Counted from the stretch's first letter, positions 24,801 through 34,399 are shown. The stretch: DNA of 64,000 nt from Euzebyella saccharophila (GCF_014855495.1 NZ_JACYFJ010000001.1:1116001-1180000); one strand, 5' to 3'. A program made the numbers and translations. Notes: generated from the sequence alone by a model not told the origin.

Positions 24801-26510
24801 CTACTGCACAGAATCAATCACACTACCGCACGTTAACATTGCATCACCGTAATAAGGATTACGGATTTCTTCTTGCATACTTAACCAGACAGCACCTTTG
24901 TTGTTATTTGCCATCGGGCATTTTTGAACGTATAGGGTGTTGTCAATGCTTTCGAGGTTCATTGCAATGGCAACCAGGTTTTCATTGAGAACAACAAAAT
25001 GATTACGGTGGTTTTCTAAATCGGAATTATCTGCAATGGCATCTAGCATTTCTATACTTTTGGATAGATGGGATTTAAGCATCTTGTCTAGGTTTGTTTG
25101 AGTTATCGCCTTCATTTTTTCGGAAGTTGCTTTCGCGAAAGCGGAAACTTTTTCAGCATCACCGGCCACCAACGCATCTTTGAGTTCAAGGTATGAGGGC
25201 AAAGCTTTCACAAACTGTTCTTGAAAAGAATTTGGAAGTGACATTTCCATCGCCATCATTTCTTTCTCTTCTTCATTACTTTGATTCATCATCGATTTCT
25301 TGCCCTGTAATTGGGCAGCGGCATCTACGGTAAAGGTGCCATTGGTCACAATCTCATCACCATTTTCTAAACCGGATGTAACCGTAAACATATCGCCATT
25401 ACGATTGCCAAGAGTTACTTCCCGCATTTCAAAAACAGGCTCATTGGGATTGGTCTTAATGTACACCAAAGAGCGTTCGCCCGTCCACATTACTGCACTT
25501 GCGGGTATGGTCAGGTTTGATTCTGTGTTTGCCATTGTTCCTTCAACTTTACCAGTGACGAACATTCCGGGTTTTAGCAATCCATCACTGTTTTTGAGAT
25601 TGGCTCTTACTGTGACCGTTCGCGTTTGGGTATTTAACACAGGGTCTATTAATGAAACTGTTGCATCAAATTCCTTACTGGGATAGGCATTGGTCGTTAT
25701 CTTGATTTTTTGCCCTTTTTTAAAATCTGAAATTTGGTTCTCATAAGCATCAAATTCTGCCCATACACTATTTAGATTACTTACCTTTACGATAGGCTGT
25801 CCTTGTTTTACATAGTCGCCTTCGGCGGCCATCTTTTCTGAAACCGTGCCGGATACAGTCGCATAAATCGGAAAGTTTTCTTTGACTTTTCCTGATTCCT
25901 CAATACTATTAATCTGGGCTTCCGAAAGTTTCCAAAGCTTCAGTTTGTTGCGTACCGCCTTGTATAGCGAAGGTTGCGATTCTTTTAGTGAGGCGGCCGT
26001 TATCAATTCTTGCTGTGCGGCTACTAAATTGGGTGCATAAATGGTAGCAAGTAGTTGCCCTTTTCGTACTTCCTGACCTTCAAAGTTGACGTTGAGCCGT
26101 TCAATCCTGCCATCAAAATAACTGGCTTGGACTGCATTCTCTTCCTCGTTCATCTTGATTTTTCCCGAAAGGGAAATCATATCCTCATTATCTAGGGAAG
26201 CATTGCCCACGATGGATGTCTGGATGTCTGCCAATGCCATCGCATTTTTGGTCATCTTTATTTTGTTCATTGCCAGTCCGTCGGCACCCGATTCCGCAGG
26301 AATTAAATCCATTCCGCAAATAGGGCAGTCACCCGGTTCGGGCTGCATAATCTGAGGGTGCATCGAGCAGGTCCACATCTGACCTTCAGTTTCTGTGGAA
26401 TGGTCGTGCTTATCGGTCATAGATTCTTCTGACGAGCCACCGAAAATGAGCCAACCACCAAGCAGTCCGACAACGATTGCAATAGCGATATAAATGATAT
26501 TCTTATTCAT
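24801..26510 (-). CDS. cusB: CusB-like RND periplasmic adaptor with metal-binding and DUF3347 domains
   Basis: 569 residues, longer than usual adaptors (about 400). An N-terminal membrane anchor (residues 5-24) precedes a heavy-metal-binding motif TCSMHPQIMQPEPGDCPICG (Cys48, Cys62, Cys65). The HlyD/CusB body follows (NFEGQEVRKGQLLATIYAPN to MFVTGKVEG). A C-terminal DUF3347 domain (about 420-569) contains HRNHFVVLNENLVAIAM and KCPMANNNKGAVWLSM. It links the inner-membrane pump to TolC and can hand over Cu(I)/Ag(I). It is the last gene of the copper block, well separated from cusA and tolC. Its codons at 25129-25142 form the palindrome GCTTTCGCGAAAGC. Confidence 0.9.
   Translation of the reverse strand: MNKNIIYIAIAIVVGLLGGWLIFGGSSEESMTDKHDHSTETEGQMWTCSMHPQIMQPEPGDCPICGMDLIPAESGADGLAMNKIKMTKNAMALADIQTSIVGNASLDNEDMISLSGKIKMNEEENAVQASYFDGRIERLNVNFEGQEVRKGQLLATIYAPNLVAAQQELITAASLKESQPSLYKAVRNKLKLWKLSEAQINSIEESGKVKENFPIYATVSGTVSEKMAAEGDYVKQGQPIVKVSNLNSVWAEFDAYENQISDFKKGQKIKITTNAYPSKEFDATVSLIDPVLNTQTRTVTVRANLKNSDGLLKPGMFVTGKVEGTMANTESNLTIPASAVMWTGERSLVYIKTNPNEPVFEMREVTLGNRNGDMFTVTSGLENGDEIVTNGTFTVDAAAQLQGKKSMMNQSNEEEKEMMAMEMSLPNSFQEQFVKALPSYLELKDALVAGDAEKVSAFAKATSEKMKAITQTNLDKMLKSHLSKSIEMLDAIADNSDLENHRNHFVVLNENLVAIAMNLESIDNTLYVQKCPMANNNKGAVWLSMQEEIRNPYYGDAMLTCGSVIDSVQ
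25129..25142. repeat. palindromic island repeat, copy 1 (perfect)
   Basis: GCTTTCGCGAAAGC, a perfect 14-bp palindrome inside the cusB reading frame where it encodes AFAKA. Further perfect copies are at 35238-35251 and 43253-43266. Confidence 0.8.
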
Positions 26511-26516
26511 AAGTTG

Positions 26517-26996
26517 TTATTTTTCGTTCTGTAATCGTTCAATCATTTCTTTCATTTCGGCAATTTCCCTGCGCTGTGCCTTAATGATTTCTTCCGCCAG
26601 TTTCTTCACTTCTGGATCTTTGATATCCGCACGTTCACTGGTCAAGATGGCAATGGAATGGTGTGGTATCATCGCTTTCATCCATAGTACGTCGCCGACG
26701 GTGGATTTTTGGTCTCGAACCAAAAACAATGCCCCTAAAAACAGGACCAAACTACCTAACAAGATGGCCGTATTCTTTTTCTTGTCGGTGTACATTTTCC
26801 GCATAAAGAACCACATTATCACTGCCATTGTAGCTATGCCCAAGCATACCATATAAAAACGTGTTAAGCTGAACAAGACGTGGTCAAATTCATAGGTGTT
26901 GAGATACATTGTGATGTACATTGCCACAAATGAGCAAGCCAGCATCGTGAAAAATGTTCTGTATTTTCCTTTGTTTGCGTGATTTGAATGTTCCAT
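26517..26996 (-). CDS. DUF305 membrane protein
   Basis: 159 residues. About three N-terminal hydrophobic helices (MLACSFVAMYITMYLN, FYMVCLGIATMAVIMWFFM, TAILLGSLVLFLGALFLV) are followed by a DUF305 four-helix-type segment with DVLWMKAMIPHHSIAIL and EEIIKAQRREIAEMKEMI. The MxxHH residues in such proteins (for example CopM-type) bind copper. It starts 6 bp upstream of cusB and is likely co-transcribed, probably acting as a periplasmic copper buffer. Confidence 0.85.
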   Translation of the reverse strand: MEHSNHANKGKYRTFFTMLACSFVAMYITMYLNTYEFDHVLFSLTRFYMVCLGIATMAVIMWFFMRKMYTDKKKNTAILLGSLVLFLGALFLVRDQKSTVGDVLWMKAMIPHHSIAILTSERADIKDPEVKKLAEEIIKAQRREIAEMKEMIERLQNEK

Positions 26997-27015
26997 TGTT
27001 TTTGAATTTTTGGTG

Positions 27016-27723
27016 TTATTTGTTTCTTTTTTTAATTTTTCTGATTGTGGGTGAGCTTATGTACCATAACAGGAATCCGCTCAACACGGTTATCAATCCA
27101 AGTAGGGAAAAGGCACGCAGTACTGTCGTATTGAAATCGTCGCGACCCTCATAATCCATTGTATGGGTCATCCATAGAAAGTCGAACCAACGCCAATCCC
27201 GATGACGTAGTGTTTGGAACGCACCATCTTTTTCGGAAACATAAGCCTTAATGTTCTCAGGGGTTTTATAACTGATGACATACGCGGGAAGCGGTCTGCC
27301 ACGATACTCGCTATGGCTTTCCACTTGCTCGATGCGTTCTATGCCTTTCACTTGAAGTTCAGGTAGCATATTCCGTTCAGCGATTTTAAGGGCTTCACTT
27401 TCTGAAATTACTTTCTTTTCTTTGCCTGTCTTGGCATCAAAGAGCTTTTTGTTATTAATCCAGTAGAACGATTTACCGCTAATTTCCCGAAGTTCTACTG
27501 AAACTATCGCTTCTTCAAGATTCACTTCGGATGGACTTATCAAATCTGTAAAAGCAGATGCCTCGATCGGGTCTTGCCGAAAATGGTCGCCGTGTATTTC
27601 GTCAATATCCGTCCAACTGAAATACATACCGCTTATCGTCCACATCAAGAACTGGATGCCCAAAAAGATGCCCAGATAACGGTGTGCCTTTCTAATTTTT
27701 ATTGCCGTTTTCCTTTTTACCAT
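27016..27723 (-). CDS. PepSY-domain membrane protein
   Basis: 235 residues. An N-terminal transmembrane helix (HRYLGIFLGIQFLMWTISGMY), a PepSY-type periplasmic region (SESEALKIAERNML; PAYVISYKTPENIKAYV) and a C-terminal helix (VLRAFSLLGLITVLSGFLLWY) are visible. Related PepSY-TM proteins carry out redox or metal-linked tasks at the inner membrane. The His of HRYLG and those of RHRDWRWFDFLWMTHTMDY could bind haem or metal (inference). It lies between the CopA ATPase and DUF305 genes. Confidence 0.8.
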   Translation of the reverse strand: MVKRKTAIKIRKAHRYLGIFLGIQFLMWTISGMYFSWTDIDEIHGDHFRQDPIEASAFTDLISPSEVNLEEAIVSVELREISGKSFYWINNKKLFDAKTGKEKKVISESEALKIAERNMLPELQVKGIERIEQVESHSEYRGRPLPAYVISYKTPENIKAYVSEKDGAFQTLRHRDWRWFDFLWMTHTMDYEGRDDFNTTVLRAFSLLGLITVLSGFLLWYISSPTIRKIKKRNK

Positions 27724-27728
27724 ATAAC

Positions 27729-30233
27729 TTAATCAATATTTGAACCTTTAAGCCTTAGCGAATTAGCTATTACTGAAACTGAACTGAAGCTCATCGCCAA
27801 AGCAGCTATCATTGGGGAAAGTAAAATCCCAAAAAATGGATAGAGCAATCCCGCAGCAATGGGTATCCCCAAGGTGTTGTAAATCATTGCGAAAAATAGG
27901 TTCTGCTTAATGTTGCGCATTACCACATCACTCAAGTTTCTTGCTTTTACGATTCCGTGTAAATCACCTTTTACCAAGGTTATGGCGGCACTTTCAATTG
28001 CTACATCAGTTCCTGTGCCCATCGCGATACCCACATCGCTTTTTGCCAAAGCAGGTGCATCATTGATACCGTCACCTGCCATCGCCACTACTTTTCCGTT
28101 TTCCTGAAGTTTTTCCACTTCCTGCAATTTGTTTTCGGGAAGCATTCCCGCCTGAAAGTCCGCAAGATAAAGTTCGCTCGCCACGGCCTGTGCCGTATCG
28201 TGATTGTCGCCCGTGAGCATTATCACATCAATTCCCTTTTCCTGTAATTCTTTGATAGCCTTGGCACTCGTTTCCTTGATTTTATCGCCGATGACCACGT
28301 AACCTACGGTTTTGCCATCAATAGCGAGATAGGAAACCGTTTTGCCTCGCTTTTGGAAGGATTGGGCTTTTTTTTCCATAGTTTCCAACAACTCGGCATT
28401 GGCGTGTTCCATCATCTTGGCATTGCCCAGCGCCACGTCCTTGCCGTTGACCTTGCCTTCAACACCTTTGCCGGTTACGGCATTGAACCCGTCGGTTTTT
28501 AGAAATTCGACTTTTTGTTCTTTGCCGTATTTTACTGTGGCTTCCGCCAAAGGATGTTCACTTTGGTTGTTCAGGGAAACAATGTATTGCAGTACTTCGC
28601 TATCGCTGAAACCGTTATCAAAAGACCCCACTTTTTCCACCGTGGGTTTTCCTTCGGTAATCGTTCCCGTTTTATCCACGATAAGGGTATCTACCTTATC
28701 CATTTTCTCAAGGGCTTCAGCATTCTTGATAAGCACCCCATTTTGTGCGCCTTTACCAACACCGACCATTACGGACATAGGTGTCGCAAGCCCCAAAGCA
28801 CAGGGACAGGCGATAATTAATACGGCAATCGCATTGACCAAAGCATAAACATAGGCTGGCTCTGGGCCCCAAATTGCCCAAACAGCAAATGTAACAACAG
28901 CGATTATAACAACGATTGGCACGAAATATCCCGAAACGGTATCGGCCAACTTTTGGATGGGTGCACGGCTTCGACTGGCATCATTGACCATCTGGATAAT
29001 CTGTGATAACAAAGTGTCAGACCCAACCTTTTCAGCTTTCATCAAAAAGGACTGATTGCCATTGATAGTTCCGCTACTTACTTTATCATCTACTGATTTG
29101 TTTACAGGAATGGGTTCGCCCGTAATCATCGATTCATCTATAGAAGTTTCGCCTTCGGTAATAACGCCATCCACAGGAATCTTATCGCCCGGCTTTACAC
29201 GCAGAATATCACCCAATTCAATTTCATCGATGGCCACTTCCTGTTCCTCGCCATCAACTACCTTTACAGCCTTGTTAGGTGCCAATTTTAAAAGTTCCTT
29301 GACTGCGGAATTGGTCTTGCTATGCGCACGAGCTTCCAGAACCTGCCCAAGCAATACCAAAGTTAGAATGACCGTTGCCGCTTCAAAATAGACGTGAACG
29401 GTACCCGCTTCGGTCTTGAACTGGTCGGGGAAAAAGTCCGGCACGAGCATCCCGAACACACTGAACAGCCAAGCCACACCCGCGCCAATACCAATAAGCG
29501 TGAACATATTGAGGTTCCAGGTTTTGATACTGCGGTAGGCACGTTCAAAGAACATCCAGGTGGCATAGAACACCACGGGTAGGGAAAGTGCAAACTGAAT
29601 CCAGTTCCAGTATTTCAGTTCCAGAATGTCGTACAACGGATTGTCGGCAATCATTTCCGACATTGCAATGATAAAAATGGGCAATGTGAAAGCGACCGCT
29701 ATCCAGAACTTTTTAAGCAGTTTTTTATAGGTCTTTTCTTCTGCGGATAAATCGGGTTCCATAGGAACTAAATCCATCCCACAAATTGGACAGCTTCCCG
29801 GTTCATCCTTAATAATTTCGGGATGCATCGGACAGGTATATTGGGTGTCGGAAGTAGCCGTTAGGTTCACTTCTTCAACCAAATCCATCCCGCAAACAGG
29901 ACAATCGCCTGGTTTGTCGTAAGTCTTGTCGCCCTCGCAATGCATCGGGCAATAGAACGTTCCCGTTCCTTTGCCTTTGGGTTTATCTACTTTCTTCTTA
30001 TCGTGGGTATGATGATGTTCCCCATTCTGATGGATGCTGTATTGCCCACCGTTCGTTTTCAGCGCCTCTTGAAATTTTTCGATGGGAATATGGGATTGCA
30101 TTTCAATGGTCGCTTCGGCTTTTTCTAAATTGACAGTTGCATTGGTAACACCTTCAACTTTAGAGAGCGTTTCTTCTACGTGTGTTCTACAACCATTACA
30201 GGTCATTCCGTGTATGTGATAGGTGTGTGTCAT
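27729..30233 (-). CDS. copA: copper-exporting P1B-1 ATPase
   Basis: 834 residues. In order: an HMA domain (HIHGMTCNGCRTHVEE, Cys12/Cys15), two heavy-metal-binding zinc-ribbon-like motifs (FYCPMHCEG to CPVCGMDLV; YTCPMHPEI to CPICGMDLVP), eight helices, actuator TGEPIPVNK, TM6 CPC (CPCALGLATP, about residue 476), phosphorylation site DKTGTITEG (about 519) and hinge GDGINDAPAL. TM7 has YN (MIYNTLGIP) and TM8 MxxSS (MSFSSVSV), the Cu+/Ag+ specificity residues of the P1B-1 class. It pumps Cu(I) from cytoplasm to periplasm. Confidence 0.96.
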   Translation of the reverse strand: MTHTYHIHGMTCNGCRTHVEETLSKVEGVTNATVNLEKAEATIEMQSHIPIEKFQEALKTNGGQYSIHQNGEHHHTHDKKKVDKPKGKGTGTFYCPMHCEGDKTYDKPGDCPVCGMDLVEEVNLTATSDTQYTCPMHPEIIKDEPGSCPICGMDLVPMEPDLSAEEKTYKKLLKKFWIAVAFTLPIFIIAMSEMIADNPLYDILELKYWNWIQFALSLPVVFYATWMFFERAYRSIKTWNLNMFTLIGIGAGVAWLFSVFGMLVPDFFPDQFKTEAGTVHVYFEAATVILTLVLLGQVLEARAHSKTNSAVKELLKLAPNKAVKVVDGEEQEVAIDEIELGDILRVKPGDKIPVDGVITEGETSIDESMITGEPIPVNKSVDDKVSSGTINGNQSFLMKAEKVGSDTLLSQIIQMVNDASRSRAPIQKLADTVSGYFVPIVVIIAVVTFAVWAIWGPEPAYVYALVNAIAVLIIACPCALGLATPMSVMVGVGKGAQNGVLIKNAEALEKMDKVDTLIVDKTGTITEGKPTVEKVGSFDNGFSDSEVLQYIVSLNNQSEHPLAEATVKYGKEQKVEFLKTDGFNAVTGKGVEGKVNGKDVALGNAKMMEHANAELLETMEKKAQSFQKRGKTVSYLAIDGKTVGYVVIGDKIKETSAKAIKELQEKGIDVIMLTGDNHDTAQAVASELYLADFQAGMLPENKLQEVEKLQENGKVVAMAGDGINDAPALAKSDVGIAMGTGTDVAIESAAITLVKGDLHGIVKARNLSDVVMRNIKQNLFFAMIYNTLGIPIAAGLLYPFFGILLSPMIAALAMSFSSVSVIANSLRLKGSNID

Positions 30234-30251
30234 TTTATGATTGACTAAAAA

Positions 30252-30728
30252 TTATTTAACATTTCTGGATGATGAATGTGTTTTAACTATCTGCCATTTA
30301 TCATCTATCTTCTTAAGGATAGAAGTCGCCACCCCTTTTTTCTTTATAGTTCGGGTATTGCCATTATCATCGGGATTGAGAACTATGGTATAGACGTAAG
30401 TTTCGGTAGTAAATGCATAGGGCAAATCTACTTCTGCATCAATTTCATAATCTGAAAATTCAAACTTCTTGAAGTGTCCTAATTCTGGTCCCAAATGGTG
30501 TTCTATATAGTGCGCATAGGAACCCTCAACACCACCGGACTCAAAAACTTCCGAGTCGTTTGTGAACAACTCAAAGGTACCTTCAGTCGTTAGGTTTTGC
30601 AGCGCATCCTTATAGGTTTTCATTACTTTAAGTACGGCTTGCTTTTCTGTGTTTGTATCTTGTCCGAACACTTGGCTTGTTGCTATTATAATTAATGCGA
30701 ATATTGTAGTTTTTCTAAGTGCATTCAT
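30252..30728 (-). CDS. secreted NTF2/SnoaL-like protein
   Basis: 158 residues with a signal peptide (TTIFALIIIATSQVFG, then QDTNTEK) and an NTF2-like cone fold: AVLKVMKTYKDALQNLTTEG, YTIVLNPDDNGNTRTIKKKG, IDDKWQIVKTHSSSR at the end. Such proteins turn up in Bacteroidota copper clusters; the ligand is unknown. The 134 bp between it and the haem-binding protein gene suggest a possible separate start of transcription. Confidence 0.75.
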   Translation of the reverse strand: MNALRKTTIFALIIIATSQVFGQDTNTEKQAVLKVMKTYKDALQNLTTEGTFELFTNDSEVFESGGVEGSYAHYIEHHLGPELGHFKKFEFSDYEIDAEVDLPYAFTTETYVYTIVLNPDDNGNTRTIKKKGVATSILKKIDDKWQIVKTHSSSRNVK

Positions 30729-30862
30729 CCTGTTTGTTTTTAAGGGTTTTTATTCAAATTCATTTATGTCATTATTCATTTTTCTAATATTTTTTATTGT
30801 GCCTGACAAGGGAAGGGCTACTAACTAACCAACCATCAACTTTCCCTTCCCATATCAGGACT

Positions 30863-31318
30863 TTATTCCAAACTGTCTTTTAACGCTGTCATATAATCTA
30901 TTATCACCCTCTTATCTTCATCTGAAAGAATTGCATCCTTGTGAATGAGTGTATAAGAATCCAATGGCATTTTATCTTCTTCAATTTGGCTTATGATAGA
31001 CCGAAGTTTACTGTTCTTTCGCCGGTCTGAATATTCTGCCCATTCATTAAAATTAAGTTCGTCCTTACCTTCTTGTATGTGGTCTTCCAGATACCAAGCC
31101 GCAGGCTGTATCTTACTATACCACGGATAATCTGTATTATTACTGTGGCAATCGTAGCAAGAAACCTGCAACCGATTTTTTATCGTTGCAGGCACTTGAT
31201 TTTCGACCATAAAATCACTTTGCGGTACAGTATCGCTCTCGTTCAGGGTTATTGGAAAGAACTGAATCACTATCAATGCCACAAGGGCAAGCCACGCTAT
31301 GATTTTTATAAACTTCAA
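30863..31318 (-). CDS. haem-binding domain (c-type CxxCH) membrane-anchored protein
   Basis: 151 residues, with an N-terminal anchor (IIAWLALVALIVIQFFPIT) and a single CYDCH haem-attachment motif followed by NNTDYPWYSKIQPAAWYLEDH. It ends DEDKRVIIDYMTALKDS, the layout of the Haem_bd family. It starts with TTG directly at the stop codon of the DUF3347 gene (TAATTG), so translation is coupled. It probably functions in the periplasm as an electron carrier, perhaps for copper oxidation by the multicopper oxidase in the same unit (inference). Confidence 0.85.
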   Translation of the reverse strand: MKFIKIIAWLALVALIVIQFFPITLNESDTVPQSDFMVENQVPATIKNRLQVSCYDCHSNNTDYPWYSKIQPAAWYLEDHIQEGKDELNFNEWAEYSDRRKNSKLRSIISQIEEDKMPLDSYTLIHKDAILSDEDKRVIIDYMTALKDSLE

Positions 31319-31909
31319 TTAGTTGATTTCACGCTGTACTTTACCGCATTTCAACATTTTGTCACCGAAATAGGGGTTTCTAATTTCTTCGTTCATACTA
31401 AGCCAAGCACCACCCTCATTATTCTTATACATAGGGCAGAATTGCTCGTATATCTTCATCTCAGTTCCGGTAATGGCAACCATATCGGTAACATCCTTGC
31501 TTAATATCTTAAAGTGCTCACGTTGGTGTGCCATATCACTTTCTGAAATGTGTTCTGCGTGTTCAATTGCGTCTTCCAAAATATCCTTGAGTTCTTGTTG
31601 CTCGTTATCTGAATAGCTCGATGCATCAAAACTGCCTAAAGTGCTTGCCAGCGTGGCACCCAATTGTTTTGCTTTGTCATTATTCGTCTCGACAAGTGCA
31701 TCTTTTAGTTTAAAGTAGTCTTGTAGGACTGCTTTTGCATCTTGGTTGTCATTCATTGCCATATTGTCTTTGTCATCCATAGATTCTTGGTGCATCTCGT
31801 TGCTCATAGGTGCAGCAGGTTCATTTTTGTTTCCATCCTTGCAGGAAACCGTTAACACCATTATAGCAGCAAGTGCCATTGTACCTATTGTTCTTTTTAC
31901 TGTTTTCAT
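31319..31909 (-). CDS. DUF3347 lipoprotein
   Basis: 196 residues. Lipoprotein signal (ALAAIMVLTVSC, then KDGNK), a Met/His/Asp-rich linker (MSNEMHQESMDDKDNMAMND) and a DUF3347 domain with HQREHFKILSKDVTDMVAIT and FCPMYKNNEGGAWLSM. The same domain forms the C-terminus of CusB in this block. It is a likely periplasmic copper-binding chaperone or scavenger. Lies 30 bp downstream of the multicopper oxidase gene. Confidence 0.87.
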   Translation of the reverse strand: MKTVKRTIGTMALAAIMVLTVSCKDGNKNEPAAPMSNEMHQESMDDKDNMAMNDNQDAKAVLQDYFKLKDALVETNNDKAKQLGATLASTLGSFDASSYSDNEQQELKDILEDAIEHAEHISESDMAHQREHFKILSKDVTDMVAITGTEMKIYEQFCPMYKNNEGGAWLSMNEEIRNPYFGDKMLKCGKVQREIN

Positions 31910-31939
31910 TTTTGTTATTTATTTAAGTTAATAATTGTT

Positions 31940-34369
31940 CTAAAATCTTAATGAGAGTCCACCACCAGCGCCAAAGCGGTTGTCATAGCTTCCCATTAAT
32001 GAGAAGTCACGGCTCAATACGTATTCAAGTCCAACTTGCCACGTGGTTTCTTCTTCAAAGTCCTGACCTTCGGGTAATTTGCCGTCCCAGCCAAAGTCCA
32101 TCTGGTATTCATACTCGCCATAAATTCCAAGGTGGGGAAAAATCATAAAGCCCGTACTAAAACTTATCTGTGGACGCAGTTTGCTGTCAATTCTGAAATC
32201 TGAATTAATGAGCAATGGCATTAACCATCGTACACCAGCAATGGCGGTTGTGTTTATTTCTTCAAGGCTGTCCTCACCTTCATTCTCTACATTTACACCA
32301 CCAAAAACTCGGAAGTAATCATTGAGATAGCGCTCGTAGGTAAACTCGGCTTCCAGATTTTTGTTCCATCCATATTCGCCCCTTAGTGCAAATTGATTTC
32401 TGATATTTGTTGCAGTAGCGTAAAGCTCGGTCATATGACTTGCAGCCGTGATTTCGCCCCAAGTGAATATGTGGTCTGCTTCGTTGGTAAGGTTAGTAAG
32501 TGGGTAGCCTTCTAATCGTTCGTCACGAGGTGTATCGTAACTGAAAACCCTTGCCATACCGCTCATCATATGATAAAGGATGTGACAATGGAAAAACCAA
32601 TCACCAGTTTCATCAGCGGCAAACTCAAATACGACTTTTTGCATTGGTGCCACGTTAACAGTATGCTTTAGTGGTGAATACTCACCGTTCTCGTTCAATA
32701 CTCTAAAGAAGTGGCCGTGCAAGTGCATAGGGTGGTGCATCATCGTGAGATTGTTAAGTGTGATACGCACGACTTCGCCTTGCTCGATTTTTATCTTATC
32801 TGTTTCTGAAAGGGGCACACCGTTGATAGACCAGACGTAGCGGTTCATATTTCCTGTAAGGTTGAAAAGCATTTCCTTTACGGGCTTATCGTTTTCAAAT
32901 TCGGTAGGTTCTTTAGCCCTTAAGTAGTTGTAATTGAACTCGGGATTACCACCCGTTTTCATATTATCGCCTACCACTTTATCTTTTGGCACCATATATC
33001 CCATTTTCATTTCGCCCATATCCATACCGCCATCCATTTTCATATTGGCCTTGCCTTTGTTCATCTTCATTTCTGACTTGGACATTTTCATTTTATCATC
33101 CTTCATATCCATTTTTGAATGGTCCATTTTATTGTGAGCCATCTTGGTAGAATCCATTTCCATTTCACCCTTTTTCATATTATCATCCATCATAGACATA
33201 CTATTCATCTGCATTCCGCCCATATCCATTTTGTACTTTTCCATTACTTGAATGGAATCGTTTTTTGAAGGATTAAATTTTGAAGCAGGTGCGCCCATCT
33301 TCATACCCATAGACATCATTTGCTTCATATTCTTTATAAGATTAGGTTCTGGAACTACAGGTGCTTCCAGTACATTTCCAGTTCCTATAAATGCCGAAGC
33401 TTCGCCAGAACCATCCTGTGCCGTAGCTCTTACTTGAAGTTTTCCACTTTCTGGAATCGTCACTATAAAATCATAGGTTTCGGCAACGCCAATCAAAGTT
33501 TTGTTATGTTCTACTGGAACCACATCAAGTCCATCGGCAGATACGAGCATTGGGTCTTCGCCACCAAATGTGAGCCAGAAATAAGACGCTGCGGCTGCGT
33601 TTACAAATCGAAGCCTCACGCGCTCGCCGGGCTGAAAATCTGGATATTCCTGTGAAGTACCACCATTGATAAAAAACTTGTCAAAATAATTATCTGAAAT
33701 AGCCATATCTGGCATACGTTGCCACGCCATCTTTAACTTGGCACCTACTGCGCCTTGGGCAATTAATTTATCCAGACTTTGAACCTGACCTTTTTTAATT
33801 AAATACCACTCATTGCCACGCTTCAAATTTTTAAGTTGAGATTGTGGATTTTCATCTACCCAATCCGAAAGCACTAAGACCAAATCTTTGTCATATTCTA
33901 AATCGGTTTCCTTTGGATTTATCTGTAATGAACCATACACCCCACGTTGTTCCTGTAACCCAGTATGGGAATGATACCAATAGGTTCCAGATTGTTTCAA
34001 TGCAAACTTGTATTGAAAGGTTTCCCCTGGACGGATAGGTGGTGTGGTCAAATACGGTACGCCATCGTGGAAATTAGGTAATATCATCCCGTGCCAATGG
34101 ACAGATGTTTCCACATCCATTTTATTGGTAACGTTGATAATGGCAAACTCGCCTTCGTTGAACTCGAGATTGGGACCAGGTATGCCACCATTAATGGTCA
34201 TTGCCTGTACATCCTTGCCCGTAAAGTTTACGGTTTTATAATCTATAGTAAGGTCATAAATCCGTTCTGGCCAGTTGTCAACATTTTCTTCAGTTTCATT
34301 CGCTACCAATTGGGCTTTTGCACCAAAAGTGATAAGCATTGTTAGAAGTAATGTGATTTTATATTTCAT
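31940..34369 (-). CDS. multicopper oxidase (CopA/PcoA type) fused to a CopB-like beta-barrel domain
   Basis: 809 residues from ATG 34369, which places the signal peptide (YKITLLLTMLITFGAKA) first. Cupredoxin domains carry the four copper motifs: HWHG (about residue 91), WYHSHTG, HPMHLHGHFF and HCHILYHMMSGM (about 595). A Met/Lys/Asp-rich linker of about 110 residues (roughly 346-460) resembles PcoA/CopA methionine repeats. After the oxidase ends, residues about 630-809 have alternating beta strands ending in SLMGSYDNRFGAGGGLSLRF, an outer-membrane-barrel C-terminus like CopB/PcoB. The product would oxidise and bind periplasmic copper and tether the oxidase to the outer membrane. Confidence 0.9.
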   Translation of the reverse strand: MKYKITLLLTMLITFGAKAQLVANETEENVDNWPERIYDLTIDYKTVNFTGKDVQAMTINGGIPGPNLEFNEGEFAIINVTNKMDVETSVHWHGMILPNFHDGVPYLTTPPIRPGETFQYKFALKQSGTYWYHSHTGLQEQRGVYGSLQINPKETDLEYDKDLVLVLSDWVDENPQSQLKNLKRGNEWYLIKKGQVQSLDKLIAQGAVGAKLKMAWQRMPDMAISDNYFDKFFINGGTSQEYPDFQPGERVRLRFVNAAAASYFWLTFGGEDPMLVSADGLDVVPVEHNKTLIGVAETYDFIVTIPESGKLQVRATAQDGSGEASAFIGTGNVLEAPVVPEPNLIKNMKQMMSMGMKMGAPASKFNPSKNDSIQVMEKYKMDMGGMQMNSMSMMDDNMKKGEMEMDSTKMAHNKMDHSKMDMKDDKMKMSKSEMKMNKGKANMKMDGGMDMGEMKMGYMVPKDKVVGDNMKTGGNPEFNYNYLRAKEPTEFENDKPVKEMLFNLTGNMNRYVWSINGVPLSETDKIKIEQGEVVRITLNNLTMMHHPMHLHGHFFRVLNENGEYSPLKHTVNVAPMQKVVFEFAADETGDWFFHCHILYHMMSGMARVFSYDTPRDERLEGYPLTNLTNEADHIFTWGEITAASHMTELYATATNIRNQFALRGEYGWNKNLEAEFTYERYLNDYFRVFGGVNVENEGEDSLEEINTTAIAGVRWLMPLLINSDFRIDSKLRPQISFSTGFMIFPHLGIYGEYEYQMDFGWDGKLPEGQDFEEETTWQVGLEYVLSRDFSLMGSYDNRFGAGGGLSLRF

Positions 34370-34399
34370 AGTTCTTAATTTTATTTGGATAAAATTACT

